The translations under genes were made by a program, and so were the position numbers. Below, one piece after another: positions 1 to 9,108 of a stretch of DNA of 64,000 nucleotides. The notes beneath the pieces are model-generated. The model was not told the origin of the DNA. It searched no databases and saw nothing but the letters and a program-made list of their open reading frames with translations. The first letter of the stretch is position 1, and every line of letters starts with the position of its first letter. Where the stretch lies: NCBI GenBank assembly GCA_022844165.1, contig JALHMH010000019.1:20740-84739 (forward strand), given 5' to 3'. Source of the stretch: Lysobacterales bacterium. GTDB taxonomy: Bacteria > Pseudomonadota > Gammaproteobacteria > Xanthomonadales > SZUA-5.

Positions 1-1142
1 CGCGCGCTTACGATGCTTTCTTTCGCAAGGTCCACGGATCGCGGCTGATCTACAACACGTGTTGGGAAGACCCGCGCGCGGATCGCGAATTGCTCGCTCT
101 GAACGCCAGCTCTCGCGTGCTGATGATCACCAGCGCCGGCTGTAATGCACTGGATTACTTGCTCGATGACCCGGCAAGAGTCGACTGCGTTGACATGAAT
201 CCGCGGCAGAACGCGCTGCTGGAACTCAAGCTGGCTGTTCTGAAAGCCGATCGTCCGGAATGGCTGTTCGCGCTGTTCGGCGAAGGACGGCACGACGATT
301 TCCCAGCGCTGTACCCAGAACTAAGACCGTGGTTGAGCGCCGTCGCACAACAAATTTGGGATGGTCAGTTGCATCTTTTCAGTCCGCGCGGGCGAGGCAG
401 TTTTTACTTCCGCGGCGCATCGGGCGATGTCGCTTATTGGGTGCGCCAGAGCATTCGCCACCTGCAGCCAAGGTTGTGGCGCGAACTCGAACTGCTGATC
501 GATGCACGCACGCTCGACGAACAACGCGAGCGATACGCGCGCATCGAAAAGCGGTTGTGGGGTCCGGTAATGCGTTGGGCCGCGCGGCAACCGGTGGTGT
601 TGACCATGTTGGGCGTGCCTCGTGCGCAACGCAACTTGATCGAAACGCAGTATCCCGGTGGCATGAATGCCTACATCGAGGACAAGCTTCGTTATCTGTT
701 GACCGAGCTGCCAATCCAGGAAAACTACTTTTGGCGCGTATACATCCACGGACGCTATACCAGAGACTGTTGTCCGAACTATTTGAAAGCCGAAAATTTT
801 GCAGTGTTGCGTGAACGCGCCAGTCGAGTGGCCACGCATACCGGCACGCTGGCGGATTTCCTGAAGCAGTCGACGCACACTTACGACCGCTTTATCTTGC
901 TCGATCATCAGGACTGGATGGCAGTGCATGCGCCACAGGCATTGGATGAGGAGTGGAATCTGGTGATTGGCGGCAGCGCGCCCGACGCGCGCGTGCTGAT
1001 GCGGTCTGCGGGTCTCGACATCGACTTCCTGCCACAATTCGCCCGTTCGCGCTTGCTGCCGTTCGATTGTGCGGACTGGCATCGGCGCGATCGCGTCGGC
1101 ACCTACGGCAGTGTGCTGTGCGCTGAGGTACGGGGCGTATGA
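1..1142 (+). CDS. btaA: BtaA-like 3-amino-3-carboxypropyl transferase (DUF3419), 5' truncated by window
   Basis: The reading frame is already open at base 3 and runs into the window edge, so the start codon lies outside; about 379 residues are visible. Before the first possible internal TTG start (base 90) the frame encodes LIYNTCWEDPRADRE, followed by VLMITSAGCNALDYLL, which is the SAM-binding signature of the DUF3419/BtaA family. BtaA moves the aminocarboxypropyl group of S-adenosylmethionine onto diacylglycerol to make diacylglyceryl-homoserine, the first step of betaine-lipid (DGTS) synthesis at the inner membrane. The stop overlaps the next methyltransferase start by 4 bp (ATGA), so the two are translationally coupled. 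Family assignment is strong; the substrate is inferred from the family and the pair. Confidence 0.88.
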   Translation, partial: RAYDAFFRKVHGSRLIYNTCWEDPRADRELLALNASSRVLMITSAGCNALDYLLDDPARVDCVDMNPRQNALLELKLAVLKADRPEWLFALFGEGRHDDFPALYPELRPWLSAVAQQIWDGQLHLFSPRGRGSFYFRGASGDVAYWVRQSIRHLQPRLWRELELLIDARTLDEQRERYARIEKRLWGPVMRWAARQPVVLTMLGVPRAQRNLIETQYPGGMNAYIEDKLRYLLTELPIQENYFWRVYIHGRYTRDCCPNYLKAENFAVLRERASRVATHTGTLADFLKQSTHTYDRFILLDHQDWMAVHAPQALDEEWNLVIGGSAPDARVLMRSAGLDIDFLPQFARSRLLPFDCADWHRRDRVGTYGSVLCAEVRGV

Positions 1143-1744
1143 GCACAAATACGGACGCCCTCAAACGCTACTACCGTTTCCACGCTGCGATTTACGACTC
1201 GACGCGCTGGTCTTTTTTGTTCGGCCGATCGGCGCTGATCCAACGGTTGCAAACCATGCGGCTGCAACCGCGACGCGTACTGGAGATCGGCTGTGGTACG
1301 GGGCGTAATCTGGCGATGTTGGCGCGGGCCTTCCCCAAAGCCGACATCGTCGGTGTGGATATTTCGCAAGACATGCTCGAACACGCTCGACGTCGTTGTT
1401 CGTTCGCCGAAGATCGTGTCTTCCTGGAATGCGCGCCCTACGGAACGCAGAGTCGCCTGGGCGGGTTCGACGTGATCGTTGCGTCCTACGCGCTGTCGAT
1501 GATGGGCGACGGCGTTGGCGCGGTGCTCGACGCGGTCAAACGCGATCTGCGGCACGGCGGCGTGTTTGCGGTTGTCGATTTTCGGGATTCGCGCTTCGCT
1601 TTTTTCCGCCGCTGGATGGGCTGCAATCACGTTCGCCTTGACGATGGTGTTCTGCCTCAGATCCGCGAACGATTTGGTGAGTCAGTGGTTTCAACCCACC
1701 ATGCCTACGCAGGATTGTGGCGCTGGTTCATGCTTGTCGCTTGA
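1139..1744 (+). CDS. btaB: BtaB-like SAM-dependent N-methyltransferase
   Basis: A 201-aa class I methyltransferase. It opens with LKRYYRFHAAIYDSTRWSFL, the entry motif seen in BtaB proteins, followed by the SAM motif LEIGCGTGRNL (around residues 45-55) and the acidic motif IVGVDIS. BtaB methylates diacylglyceryl-homoserine three times to give the betaine lipid DGTS. ATGA overlap with the BtaA-like gene supports one transcript and one pathway. Without that neighbour the sequence alone would only support a generic methyltransferase or ubiquinone/menaquinone-type enzyme. It ends 8 bp from the convergent degS stop, with no terminator hairpin between them. Confidence 0.8.
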   Translation: MSTNTDALKRYYRFHAAIYDSTRWSFLFGRSALIQRLQTMRLQPRRVLEIGCGTGRNLAMLARAFPKADIVGVDISQDMLEHARRRCSFAEDRVFLECAPYGTQSRLGGFDVIVASYALSMMGDGVGAVLDAVKRDLRHGGVFAVVDFRDSRFAFFRRWMGCNHVRLDDGVLPQIRERFGESVVSTHHAYAGLWRWFMLVA

Positions 1745-1752
1745 GGCCGTCG

Positions 1753-2886
1753 TCAGGGCGCGCGATAGACAGGTTTCTGTTGCAATGTCGCGTTCAGGGT
1801 CATCGCCAGTCCCGAGCGGACCAGCTCTATGCTGACCGGCGTCTCCGGCTTCAGATTAGCCTCAAAGCTCCGAAACTGCTCCAGCGACTGCACCTCGACA
1901 CCATGCAGCCGCATCAAGGCATCGCCCGTGCGAACACCGGCCCGGTCGGCCGCTGACTGAGGTTCGATGCGGATGACCTGTAACGCCGTGCGCATTTCAC
2001 CCGTCATTGAGTTCGAAAGCTGCACCGGCACAACTTCGACACCGAGCCAGCCGCGTACCACAAAGCCCTGTCGAACGATCGCATCGAGGATCGCGCGTGC
2101 GGTCTCAATCGGAATCGCGAAGCTGATGCCCTCTGCCCCGCGGCCTCGCCCAAACATCGCCGTATTGATACCGACCAGCTCACCACGTGCATTGATCAGC
2201 GCGCCCCCCGAATTTCCGGTATTGACTGCCGCGTCGGTTTGAATCAGGTGTTCGTAGCCCATCAATCCGAGGTTGACGATTGCTTCGCCGCGCGCGCTGA
2301 CAATGCCCATCGTAACGCTTTGGCCTAACCCGAATGGATTACCAATGGCCAGTACCACATCGCCAATCGCCAGTTCGCCGTCAGCTGCAAATGCCAGTGC
2401 CGGAAGGTCCGAAACATCGATCTTGAGCACCGCCAGGTCAGTGTCCGGGTCGGTGGCAACAACCCGTGCGTCTGTGGTTCGCCCATCCCACAGAACCGCT
2501 CGCACGCGGTCCTTGTTGGCCACGACGTGGTTGTTCGTCAGCAAGTACCCGTCGCCGCGTACGATGACCGCCGAACCCAGGGATTGTTCGAGCCGCTGCG
2601 TTGGTGGACCGATGGGCGTGAAGCTCTGCCCGAGCATTCGCGATGCCTGCTCACTCAATTGGGCGACAGGCGTTTCGGTCACGATGCCCGTGGCATAGAT
2701 GTTTACAACTGAGGGACCGGCGGCCCTGACCGCGCTGGCAAAGCTCGTTACCACAGGCGCGGCCGGCGCGGGCTCGGTCAGCAGCTGCGGCCGTAACCAC
2801 ACGACAATAAAGGCCAACGCAAGTCCAATGATGGCCCAGCGCGCGAAATACGTCAGATGATCGCGCCAGAGCGCTGTCGGAAGCAT
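1753..2886 (-). CDS. degS: DegS/AlgW-type periplasmic serine protease, membrane anchored
   Basis: 377 aa with one N-terminal membrane segment (about residues 15-32), a trypsin-like S1C domain and a single PDZ domain (about 270-365). The catalytic triad is visible as H120 (TNNHVV), D150 (DPDTDLAVL) and S226 (GNSGGAL). One PDZ plus a TM anchor distinguishes DegS/AlgW from the two-PDZ soluble DegP/DegQ; the window also has a DegQ-type paralogue at 45.4 kb. In this family the protease senses misfolded outer-membrane proteins and makes the first cut in the anti-sigma factor RseA, activating sigma-E. It is divergent from petA, with 145 bp between starts. Confidence 0.9.
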   Translation of the reverse strand: MLPTALWRDHLTYFARWAIIGLALAFIVVWLRPQLLTEPAPAAPVVTSFASAVRAAGPSVVNIYATGIVTETPVAQLSEQASRMLGQSFTPIGPPTQRLEQSLGSAVIVRGDGYLLTNNHVVANKDRVRAVLWDGRTTDARVVATDPDTDLAVLKIDVSDLPALAFAADGELAIGDVVLAIGNPFGLGQSVTMGIVSARGEAIVNLGLMGYEHLIQTDAAVNTGNSGGALINARGELVGINTAMFGRGRGAEGISFAIPIETARAILDAIVRQGFVVRGWLGVEVVPVQLSNSMTGEMRTALQVIRIEPQSAADRAGVRTGDALMRLHGVEVQSLEQFRSFEANLKPETPVSIELVRSGLAMTLNATLQQKPVYRAP

Positions 2887-3031
2887 GGACGATGGAAGGT
2901 CTGGTTCAATGAGGCATTTGCATTGTGTGCGTTCGAGGCCATCCTGTAAACTTCGGCGGATAGCCGCGCCCGGTCCCTAACCGCATCGTTCGCAGCAAAC
3001 TTTCATCCAGGTTGCAGGAGTTAGACAGAGC

Positions 3032-3631
3032 ATGGCAGCAGAGTCCGTGAACCACGGGCGCCGTCGCTTCCTGACCGCATCGACGGCGGTAGTAGGCGGT
3101 GTGGGCGGCGTCTTCGCCGCCATCCCGTTTTTGAGCGCGTGGAAACCCAGCGCGCGAGCGGTAGCCGCGGGAGCGCCGGTGATTGCGCCCATCGACAAAC
3201 TCAATCCGGGGCAACAGTTGGTTGTCGCCTGGCGCGGCAAGCCGGTGTTCGTTGTCAGACGCGATGAGGCAATGCTGGCGACGCTTGCAGGTGAGAGCGC
3301 GCGACTACGCGATCCGGATTCGGCGAACGATGACGAAACCACGCTGCCGGAGTTTGCTCGAAATCAGCATCGTTCGATGAGGCCTGAGTTGCTGGTTCTC
3401 ATTGGATCCTGCACGCATCTGGGTTGCTCGCCGAAGCTACATCCGGTGGTGCAGCCTGAGCCGTGGGACGCTCAATGGAAAGGTGGTTATTTTTGCCCTT
3501 GCCATAACTCGCGCTTCGACATGGCTGGACGCGTCTACGAAGGTTCGCCGGCGCCGACCAACCTGGCCGTGCCGCCGTATCGGTTCGATGGCGATGTTCG
3601 CGTGGTGATCGGCGAGATGGAGGCAGCGTAA
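3032..3631 (+). CDS. petA: Ubiquinol-cytochrome c reductase Rieske iron-sulfur subunit
   Basis: 199 aa. An N-terminal twin-arginine-like segment (GRRRFLTAS, residues 9-17) leads into a hydrophobic anchor. The two cluster boxes are C127-T-H129-LGC132 and C155-P-C157-H158, so C127/H129/C155/H158 bind the 2Fe-2S centre and C132-C157 can form the stabilising disulfide. The protein passes electrons from ubiquinol to cytochrome c1 on the periplasmic face of complex III. A GCAGGAG ribosome site precedes the ATG. The TAA is followed directly by the petB ATG. Confidence 0.96.
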   Translation: MAAESVNHGRRRFLTASTAVVGGVGGVFAAIPFLSAWKPSARAVAAGAPVIAPIDKLNPGQQLVVAWRGKPVFVVRRDEAMLATLAGESARLRDPDSANDDETTLPEFARNQHRSMRPELLVLIGSCTHLGCSPKLHPVVQPEPWDAQWKGGYFCPCHNSRFDMAGRVYEGSPAPTNLAVPPYRFDGDVRVVIGEMEAA

Positions 3632-4870
3632 ATGGGCGAGCGTACGAGCACCATGACGGGCGTGCTGGGCTGGTTGGATCAGCGCATGCCGGTTGTCGAT
3701 TTCTGGAACAAACATGTCGGCCAGTATTACGCGCCGAAGAACTTCAATGTCTGGTACTACTTCGGTTCATTGGCGCTACTGGTGTTGGTGAACCAGATCG
3801 TGACCGGCATTTTCCTGACGATGCACTACAAACCGAGTGCCGCCGAAGCCTTCGCTTCAGTCGAGTACATCATGCGCGACGTCGAATGGGGATGGCTCAT
3901 TCGATACATGCACTCTACGGGCGCGTCGTTCTTTTTCATCGTCGTGTACCTGCACATGTTCAGAGCGCTTTTGTACGGTTCGTACCAAAAGCCCCGTGAG
4001 CTGATCTGGGTGCTGGGTGTGGTGATCCTTTTGTTGATGATGGCTGAGGCCTTTTTGGGCTATGTCCTGCCATGGGGACAAATGTCGTTCTGGGGTGCGC
4101 AGGTCATTGTGTCGCTGTTCGGTGCGATACCGATCATCGGTCCGGATCTGGTGATCTTCATTCAGGGCGACTATTTGCCGTCAGACGCCACAATCAATCG
4201 TTTCTTTGCATTGCACGTTGTCGCACTGCCGATCGCGTTGTTGTTGCTGGTGGTGCTGCATTTGGGCGCGTTGCACGAAGTCGGTTCGAACAACCCGGAC
4301 GGTATCGATATCAAGAAGAAAAAGGACGCGTCCGGCAAACCGCTGGATGGCATACCGTTCCATCCGTATTACACGGTCAAGGATTTGTTTGGCGCAGGCG
4401 TGTTTTTGTCGCTGTTCGCTTTCGTGATCTTCTTCGAACCGACTTTCGGCGATCTGTTCCTGGAGTACGACAACTTCGCGCCGGCCGACCCGCTGGTGAC
4501 GCCGGCTCAGATCAAGCCCGTCTGGTACTTTACGCCGTACTACGCGATGCTGCGCGCGATCCCGGACAAGTTTTTCGGTGTGGTGGTGATGGGTGCCGCG
4601 GTACTGATCCTGTTTTTGGTGCCATGGCTCGATCGTAGTCCAGTGCGGTCGATTCGCTATCGTGGTCCGCTGACGAAAATTGCCTTGGCCGCATTCGCCA
4701 CTGCGTTTGTGGTACTCGGGTATCTGGGCCTGCAAGCAGGCAGCGAGACGCAAACGCTGGTTGCGCGCGTTTGTACGTTTATCTACTTCGGATTCTTTGT
4801 GGCCATGCCGCTCTTTACCAAGATCGATTCGGTGAAGCCGGTGCCTGAGCGGGTGACGATGCATGACTAA
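3632..4870 (+). CDS. petB: Cytochrome b of the bc1 complex
   Basis: 412 aa, very hydrophobic, with the long cytochrome b architecture of eight to nine membrane segments. The region around MHYKPSAAEAFASVEYIMRDV and the glycine-rich LGYVLPWGQMSFWGAQVI helix match the quinone-oxidation side of cytochrome b, and paired histidines in the transmembrane helices can carry hemes bL and bH. The insert KKKKDASGKPLDGIPFHPYYTVKD is the usual b/IV linker of proteobacteria. The gene starts on the base after the petA stop and overlaps petC by 8 bp, so the three subunits form one operon. Confidence 0.97.
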   Translation: MGERTSTMTGVLGWLDQRMPVVDFWNKHVGQYYAPKNFNVWYYFGSLALLVLVNQIVTGIFLTMHYKPSAAEAFASVEYIMRDVEWGWLIRYMHSTGASFFFIVVYLHMFRALLYGSYQKPRELIWVLGVVILLLMMAEAFLGYVLPWGQMSFWGAQVIVSLFGAIPIIGPDLVIFIQGDYLPSDATINRFFALHVVALPIALLLLVVLHLGALHEVGSNNPDGIDIKKKKDASGKPLDGIPFHPYYTVKDLFGAGVFLSLFAFVIFFEPTFGDLFLEYDNFAPADPLVTPAQIKPVWYFTPYYAMLRAIPDKFFGVVVMGAAVLILFLVPWLDRSPVRSIRYRGPLTKIALAAFATAFVVLGYLGLQAGSETQTLVARVCTFIYFGFFVAMPLFTKIDSVKPVPERVTMHD

Positions 4871-5612
4871 GCCAATTCTCACGCTGCTTCTCGCGCTCGT
4901 TGGCAGCGTCGCTGCAGCTGCAGGGCCTGGCCCGAAGCTGCTCAACGCCGGCACGAATATCTCGGACACTGCTTCCTTGCAACGAGGTGCGCAGTTGTAC
5001 TTCAACTATTGCGCGAGCTGCCATTCTTTGCAGTACATGCGGTACTCGCGGATGGCTGAAGACCTGGAGCTGACAGAAGATCAGGTCATGAAATACCTGA
5101 ATTTCACCGGCGCGAAGTTCGGCGAGACCATCACCACGAATATGCCGGTCGGTGCAGGCGAGGCGACGTTCGGTGGTGAGGACTGGTTTGGCAAGGCACC
5201 GCCTGATTTGTCGTTAGTGGCGCGTGCACGCAATGACGGTCCAAATTGGATTTACACCTACCTTTTGTCGTTCTATCCCGATCCAAGCCGCCCGGTGGGC
5301 TGGAACAATACGGTGTTCCCGAATGCCAGCATGCCGCATGTCATGTGGGATCGGCAGGGTGTGCAGGTGCTCGTCCAGCAGACCGATGACGCCGGTCAGG
5401 AAACGACAGGATTCGACTTGATCCGTGAGGGCAGCCGCTCACCTGAGCAGTACCGTCAAGATGCGCGCGATGTGGCAACGTTCCTGGAGTACGTGGGTGA
5501 GCCTGCTGCGCTTCAGAGGGAACGCTATGGATTGTGGGTTCTGCTGTACCTTCTGCTGTTCACAGGCGTTGCGTATTTGTTGAAGCACGAATACTGGAAG
5601 GACGTTCATTGA
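4863..5612 (+). CDS. petC: Cytochrome c1 of the bc1 complex
   Basis: 249 aa with a cleavable signal peptide (about residues 1-20), the covalent heme motif C50-A-S-C53-H54 in YFNYCASCHSLQYMRYSR, a downstream MPHVMWD segment providing a candidate axial methionine, and a C-terminal anchor (LLYLLLFTGVAYLL). It accepts electrons from the Rieske protein and passes them to soluble cytochrome c. The start lies inside the end of petB. A 10-bp hairpin follows 6 bp after the stop. The sspA/sspB stringent-starvation genes often found after petC in Gammaproteobacteria are not here. Confidence 0.96.
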   Translation: MTKPILTLLLALVGSVAAAAGPGPKLLNAGTNISDTASLQRGAQLYFNYCASCHSLQYMRYSRMAEDLELTEDQVMKYLNFTGAKFGETITTNMPVGAGEATFGGEDWFGKAPPDLSLVARARNDGPNWIYTYLLSFYPDPSRPVGWNNTVFPNASMPHVMWDRQGVQVLVQQTDDAGQETTGFDLIREGSRSPEQYRQDARDVATFLEYVGEPAALQRERYGLWVLLYLLLFTGVAYLLKHEYWKDVH

Positions 5613-5617
5613 CACTC

Positions 5618-5640
5618 TGGGCGCCGCGCAGCGGCGCCCA
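5618..5640 (+). terminator. Hairpin after petC
   Basis: Perfect 10-bp stem (TGGGCGCCGC / GCGGCGCCCA) with a 3-nt GCA loop, starting 6 bp after the petC stop. There is no U-run behind it, so it may attenuate or protect the 3' end rather than terminate fully; the next gene starts 30 bp later. Confidence 0.5.
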
Positions 5641-5669
5641 ACTTCCCACCGAACCGGATCCGTTCCGCC

Positions 5670-6680
5670 ATGGTCAATATCGGGCTGTTTGGGCGCTTTG
5701 TGCCTTTACAGTCACTGACGCCCGCCGATCGAACGCAGTTGGCCAAACAATCGAGTTTGGTCAGCTATCAACCTGGGCAAGTGATTTTCAATCGCGGCGA
5801 AATGGCCAGGACGCAGGCCTTCTTGATTGAGGGCGAAATCGACCTGGTGGATGGCGCGCAACGGGCGAATCGTCTGCTCGCTGGTCAGGCCGAAGCCAAA
5901 CATGCGCTGGCACCAGGCCACCGCCGCTCGTCCACCGCTTGTTGTGTCAAGGCATCTCAGGTGCTGTTTGTCGATCGAGAGCTGCTCGACGTCATGTTGA
6001 CGTGGTCGCAAACAGGAAATGTCGATGAGGCATCGCGCGATAGCGACTGGGTGACGGCGTTGTTGCAGAGTAAGGCGTTTTTACGCATCCCGCCAGGAAA
6101 CATTGCGCAGATTTTGGCGAGTATGGAATCCTTACAGGTTGAAGCCGGCGAGATTATTCTGCGGCAGGGCGACCCAGGCGACTACTACTACGTGATCACC
6201 GACGGTCGAGCCCAGGTTGTTTTGGAAGACGGGCATTCTGAAGAGGAACTGGCCTTGTTGGGTGTTGGGCGTGGTTTCGGCGAAGAGGCACTGGTTTCGG
6301 GCGAGCCGCGCAATGCAACAGTACGGGCGCTGACGCGCTGCAAGTTGATGCGACTTGCCAGCGCCCAGTTTTCGCGCTTACTCAAAGCGCCGATGCTGCG
6401 TGAGGCCGTGCTGGCAGACTATCGAACCGGTGTGCACCTCATTGATGTGCGGCTACCCGGTGAGTTCGAGCGGGGCCATATGGTGGGTGCGGCCAATATT
6501 CCATTGGCCAGAATCCGTGACGCGGCGCGGCTCCTGGATCCGGAGCTGGAATACTGGGTCTATTGCGATACCGGCCGCCGCAGCGCCTCCGCGACCTTTC
6601 TGCTTGCAGAGCGCGGTTTTAATGCCAAACTGATCAAAGGTGGCGTAACCTCGGATCAATTGAGCGTGATGGCGGCTTAG
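5670..6680 (+). CDS. Tandem cyclic-nucleotide-binding-like and rhodanese domain protein
   Basis: 336 aa, soluble. Residues ~1-110 look like a degenerate cNMP-binding beta-roll. Residues ~130-245 are a clearer one, with GDYYYVITDG and the phosphate-cassette-like FGEEALVSGEPRNATVRA (E206, R214). Residues ~250-330 form a rhodanese domain (LIDVRLPGEFERGHMVGAANIPL) with the active-site loop C299-DTGRRS, which keeps the catalytic cysteine. The arrangement suggests a nucleotide- or redox-sensing regulator of sulfur transfer. It follows petABC in the same direction, so it may respond to respiratory state; that link is inference. No DNA-binding domain is present, so it is not a Crp/Fnr regulator. Confidence 0.8.
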   Translation: MVNIGLFGRFVPLQSLTPADRTQLAKQSSLVSYQPGQVIFNRGEMARTQAFLIEGEIDLVDGAQRANRLLAGQAEAKHALAPGHRRSSTACCVKASQVLFVDRELLDVMLTWSQTGNVDEASRDSDWVTALLQSKAFLRIPPGNIAQILASMESLQVEAGEIILRQGDPGDYYYVITDGRAQVVLEDGHSEEELALLGVGRGFGEEALVSGEPRNATVRALTRCKLMRLASAQFSRLLKAPMLREAVLADYRTGVHLIDVRLPGEFERGHMVGAANIPLARIRDAARLLDPELEYWVYCDTGRRSASATFLLAERGFNAKLIKGGVTSDQLSVMAA

Positions 6681-6797
6681 ATGCTGCCGATATCGATTGT
6701 CCGCGAACGGGTCGTCATCTGAGCGCTATTCCCAGCTTTTCGCGCAGACACTGCATTGAGCAGAACTGATCGACCAGCATTTTTTTTCGGAGCCCAC

Positions 6798-8162
6798 ATG
6801 CAACAACGAATTAGCGCACGCATCAATCCAGAAGTCGGGATGGATGTGCTTTCGAAAGCCGAAGTCCGGCGACTTATGGAAGCGACCACCGGCAGTCTTT
6901 ATCCGCTATTTCGCCAGTGCGCGTTAGCGGTGTTAACCACTGGCAGCGAGTCCGATAGTGCGCGAGCTGTATTGGCGCGTCATCCCGATTTCGACGTGCG
7001 CGTCGTGCAACAAGATCGCGGCGTAAAGCTCGACTTGATCAACGCCCCGGCCGGCGCTTTTGTCGACGGCGAGATTGTTCGCGGCATTCGGCATCTGTTG
7101 TTTGCCGTGCTGCGTGACATCCTTTATGTCGAGAACGAAATCAAGACCCGCGCCAACTTCAACGAACCCGAGGGCATTACCAATGCCGTCTTCGACATCC
7201 TGAGAAACGCGGGAATTTTGCGGGCTGCCCGCGAGCCCAATCTGATCGTGTGCTGGGGCGGACATTCGATCGGGCGCACAGAGTACGAGTACACAAAGAA
7301 AGTCGGTTACGAACTCGGTTTGCGCGGCCTGGATATCTGCACCGGATGCGGACCAGGCGCCATGAAGGGGCCGATGAAAGGTGCGACCATCGCGCACGCC
7401 AAGCAACGATTCACCGACACGCGCTACATCGGCATCACCGAACCCGGGATTATTGCAGCTGAGTCGCCCAATCCGATTGTCAATCATCTGGTGATCATGC
7501 CGGACATCGAGAAGCGCCTTGAAGCCTTCGTGCGAGTTGGGCACGCGATCATCGTGTTCCCCGGTGGCGTCGGTACAGCCGAGGAAATCCTTTATCTGCT
7601 TGGCATCCTGCTGCACCCGGACAATGCCAGTTCGCCATTCCCGGTGGTATTCACGGGGCCCAAACAGAGCGCGGCATACTTCGAGCAAATCGACGCATTT
7701 TTGCGCCTCGTGCTTGGCGATGAGGCCGCATCCCGGTACAAGATCATTGTGGATCATCCACGCGAAGTGGCGCAGTACCTGCGTGAGCAAATGAGCCTTG
7801 TCACTGAGCATCGTATCGAGGCGAAAGACGCCTTTTTCTACAATTGGACGCTCCGGATTCCCGAGGCTTTTCAGCATCGTTTTGCGCCGACTCACGAAGC
7901 GATGGCAAAACTCGAATTGCATCGCGGGCGTCCCGTGCATGATCTCGCAGCCGACTTACGCCGAGCATTTAGCGGCATCGTGGCGGGCAACGTGAAAGAG
8001 GAGGGGATTCGCGCCATTGAGGCGCATGGTCCCTACGAAATCAGCGGTGAACCCGCCATCATGAGCGCGATGGATGCGCTGTTGCGCGCGTTCGTCGAAC
8101 AACATCGCATGAAACTGCCCGGCGGCGAAGCTTACAAGCCGTGCTATCAAATCAAGTTGTGA
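6798..8162 (+). CDS. ppnN: Pyrimidine/purine nucleotide 5'-monophosphate nucleosidase (LOG family)
   Basis: Starting at the ATG at 6798 (GGAG 6 bp upstream) gives 454 aa, the same length as E. coli PpnN (YgdH); an in-frame TTG at 6756 would only add 14 unconserved residues. The LOG signature PGGVGTAEE is at residues 255-263, preceded by CTGCGPGAMKGPMKG in the nucleotide-binding Rossmann core. PpnN cleaves nucleoside monophosphates to base plus ribose 5-phosphate and is controlled by (p)ppGpp in E. coli. A strong intrinsic terminator follows 51 bp after the stop, so it appears monocistronic. Confidence 0.93.
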   Translation: MQQRISARINPEVGMDVLSKAEVRRLMEATTGSLYPLFRQCALAVLTTGSESDSARAVLARHPDFDVRVVQQDRGVKLDLINAPAGAFVDGEIVRGIRHLLFAVLRDILYVENEIKTRANFNEPEGITNAVFDILRNAGILRAAREPNLIVCWGGHSIGRTEYEYTKKVGYELGLRGLDICTGCGPGAMKGPMKGATIAHAKQRFTDTRYIGITEPGIIAAESPNPIVNHLVIMPDIEKRLEAFVRVGHAIIVFPGGVGTAEEILYLLGILLHPDNASSPFPVVFTGPKQSAAYFEQIDAFLRLVLGDEAASRYKIIVDHPREVAQYLREQMSLVTEHRIEAKDAFFYNWTLRIPEAFQHRFAPTHEAMAKLELHRGRPVHDLAADLRRAFSGIVAGNVKEEGIRAIEAHGPYEISGEPAIMSAMDALLRAFVEQHRMKLPGGEAYKPCYQIKL

Positions 8163-8213
8163 GATTCGACCACAGGGGGCGCACGGGCGATTGATCAACC
8201 CTCAACCCGAATC

Positions 8214-8247
8214 GCCAGCTCCGGCCTGGCCGGAGCTGGCTTTATTG
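8214..8247 (+). terminator. Rho-independent terminator of ppnN
   Basis: A 12-bp perfect stem (GCCAGCTCCGGC / GCCGGAGCTGGC) with a CTG loop, followed by TTTATT. It lies in the convergent gap between ppnN and the ompW-like gene; read on the other strand it lacks a T-run, so it mainly serves ppnN. Confidence 0.85.
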
Positions 8248-8295
8248 CCAACGGGCAGGGCGCTCGTGGCTTATCGAAGCGCATTGGTTTAGCGA

Positions 8296-8928
8296 TCAGA
8301 ATCGATAGATCGCGAAGATGCCGAAAGCCAATGGATCGACGTTGACCGTGCCGAGGTTTGCGCCATTCAGTGACGCGTCGGCGTCGATGTCGAACCAACG
8401 CACGTCGCCGGCGATCGACCAGTTTTGGTTCAGCGCAAAGGCCAGGCCGATCTGCGCCGCCAATCCGAACGAATCATCCAGGCTCAAACGCGTGCCAGCC
8501 AACGGCCCGACTTCTTCTTCGTCGTAGACAAAGGTGTAGTTCAGACCGATACCGACGAAGGGGTCGACGCTGCCTTCGGGGTTGAAGTGGTATTGCAAGG
8601 TGAAAGTAGGCGGCAGATGTTTGAACGATGCCGCACGTCCGCCGTTGAGCTCCACATCGTGCTCAAACGGCAGCGATGCGAGTATATCGAGCTGCCAGTT
8701 GTCGCTGAACCAGTAACCAACGTTGAATGTTGGTCGCACATCGTTGCCGACATCGACGTTAAAGCTGGTCGTGCCGGCACGCAGCACGCCGTTGCCAGAC
8801 TTGGGATTGACAGTGTGGGCGCCAAACTTCAGCTCCCAGCTGCCGGCGTTGCCGGCGGCCGCTGGAGTGGCGTAACCGATTGCGGCCATGATGGCGAAGG
8901 CCACACCGCACTGGATTAACTTCTGCAT
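8296..8928 (-). CDS. ompW: OmpW family outer-membrane beta-barrel protein
   Basis: 210 aa with a signal peptide ending near ATPAAAG (about residue 26), then an eight-strand barrel pattern: WELKFGAHTVNPKSGNG, NVGYWFSDNWQLDILASLPFEHDVEL, LPPTFTLQYHFNPEGSVDPFVGIGLNYTFV, and a terminal strand ending in aromatic Phe (FGIFAIYRF), the usual BAM signal. OmpW proteins form a narrow hydrophobic channel for small apolar molecules. The gene stands alone; the 240 bp upstream separate it from the next minus-strand gene and hold that gene's terminator. Confidence 0.92.
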   Translation of the reverse strand: MQKLIQCGVAFAIMAAIGYATPAAAGNAGSWELKFGAHTVNPKSGNGVLRAGTTSFNVDVGNDVRPTFNVGYWFSDNWQLDILASLPFEHDVELNGGRAASFKHLPPTFTLQYHFNPEGSVDPFVGIGLNYTFVYDEEEVGPLAGTRLSLDDSFGLAAQIGLAFALNQNWSIAGDVRWFDIDADASLNGANLGTVNVDPLAFGIFAIYRF

Positions 8929-9108
8929 GACTTTGTCCTCCTGGTTTGGTCAATTGAGGACTCGTAAGCTAATCGCAGGCGATAAGTGCGCACTTGATTT
9001 TGGTCAATTTTGCGTTAACCCGCACATTTCATGAGGGAACGCGGCGCGCCGCCGAATGCCCGCGCATGGACGCGCTGGCAGGAGGAGCTGAGCAGGAAGC
9101 GCAGCCGC

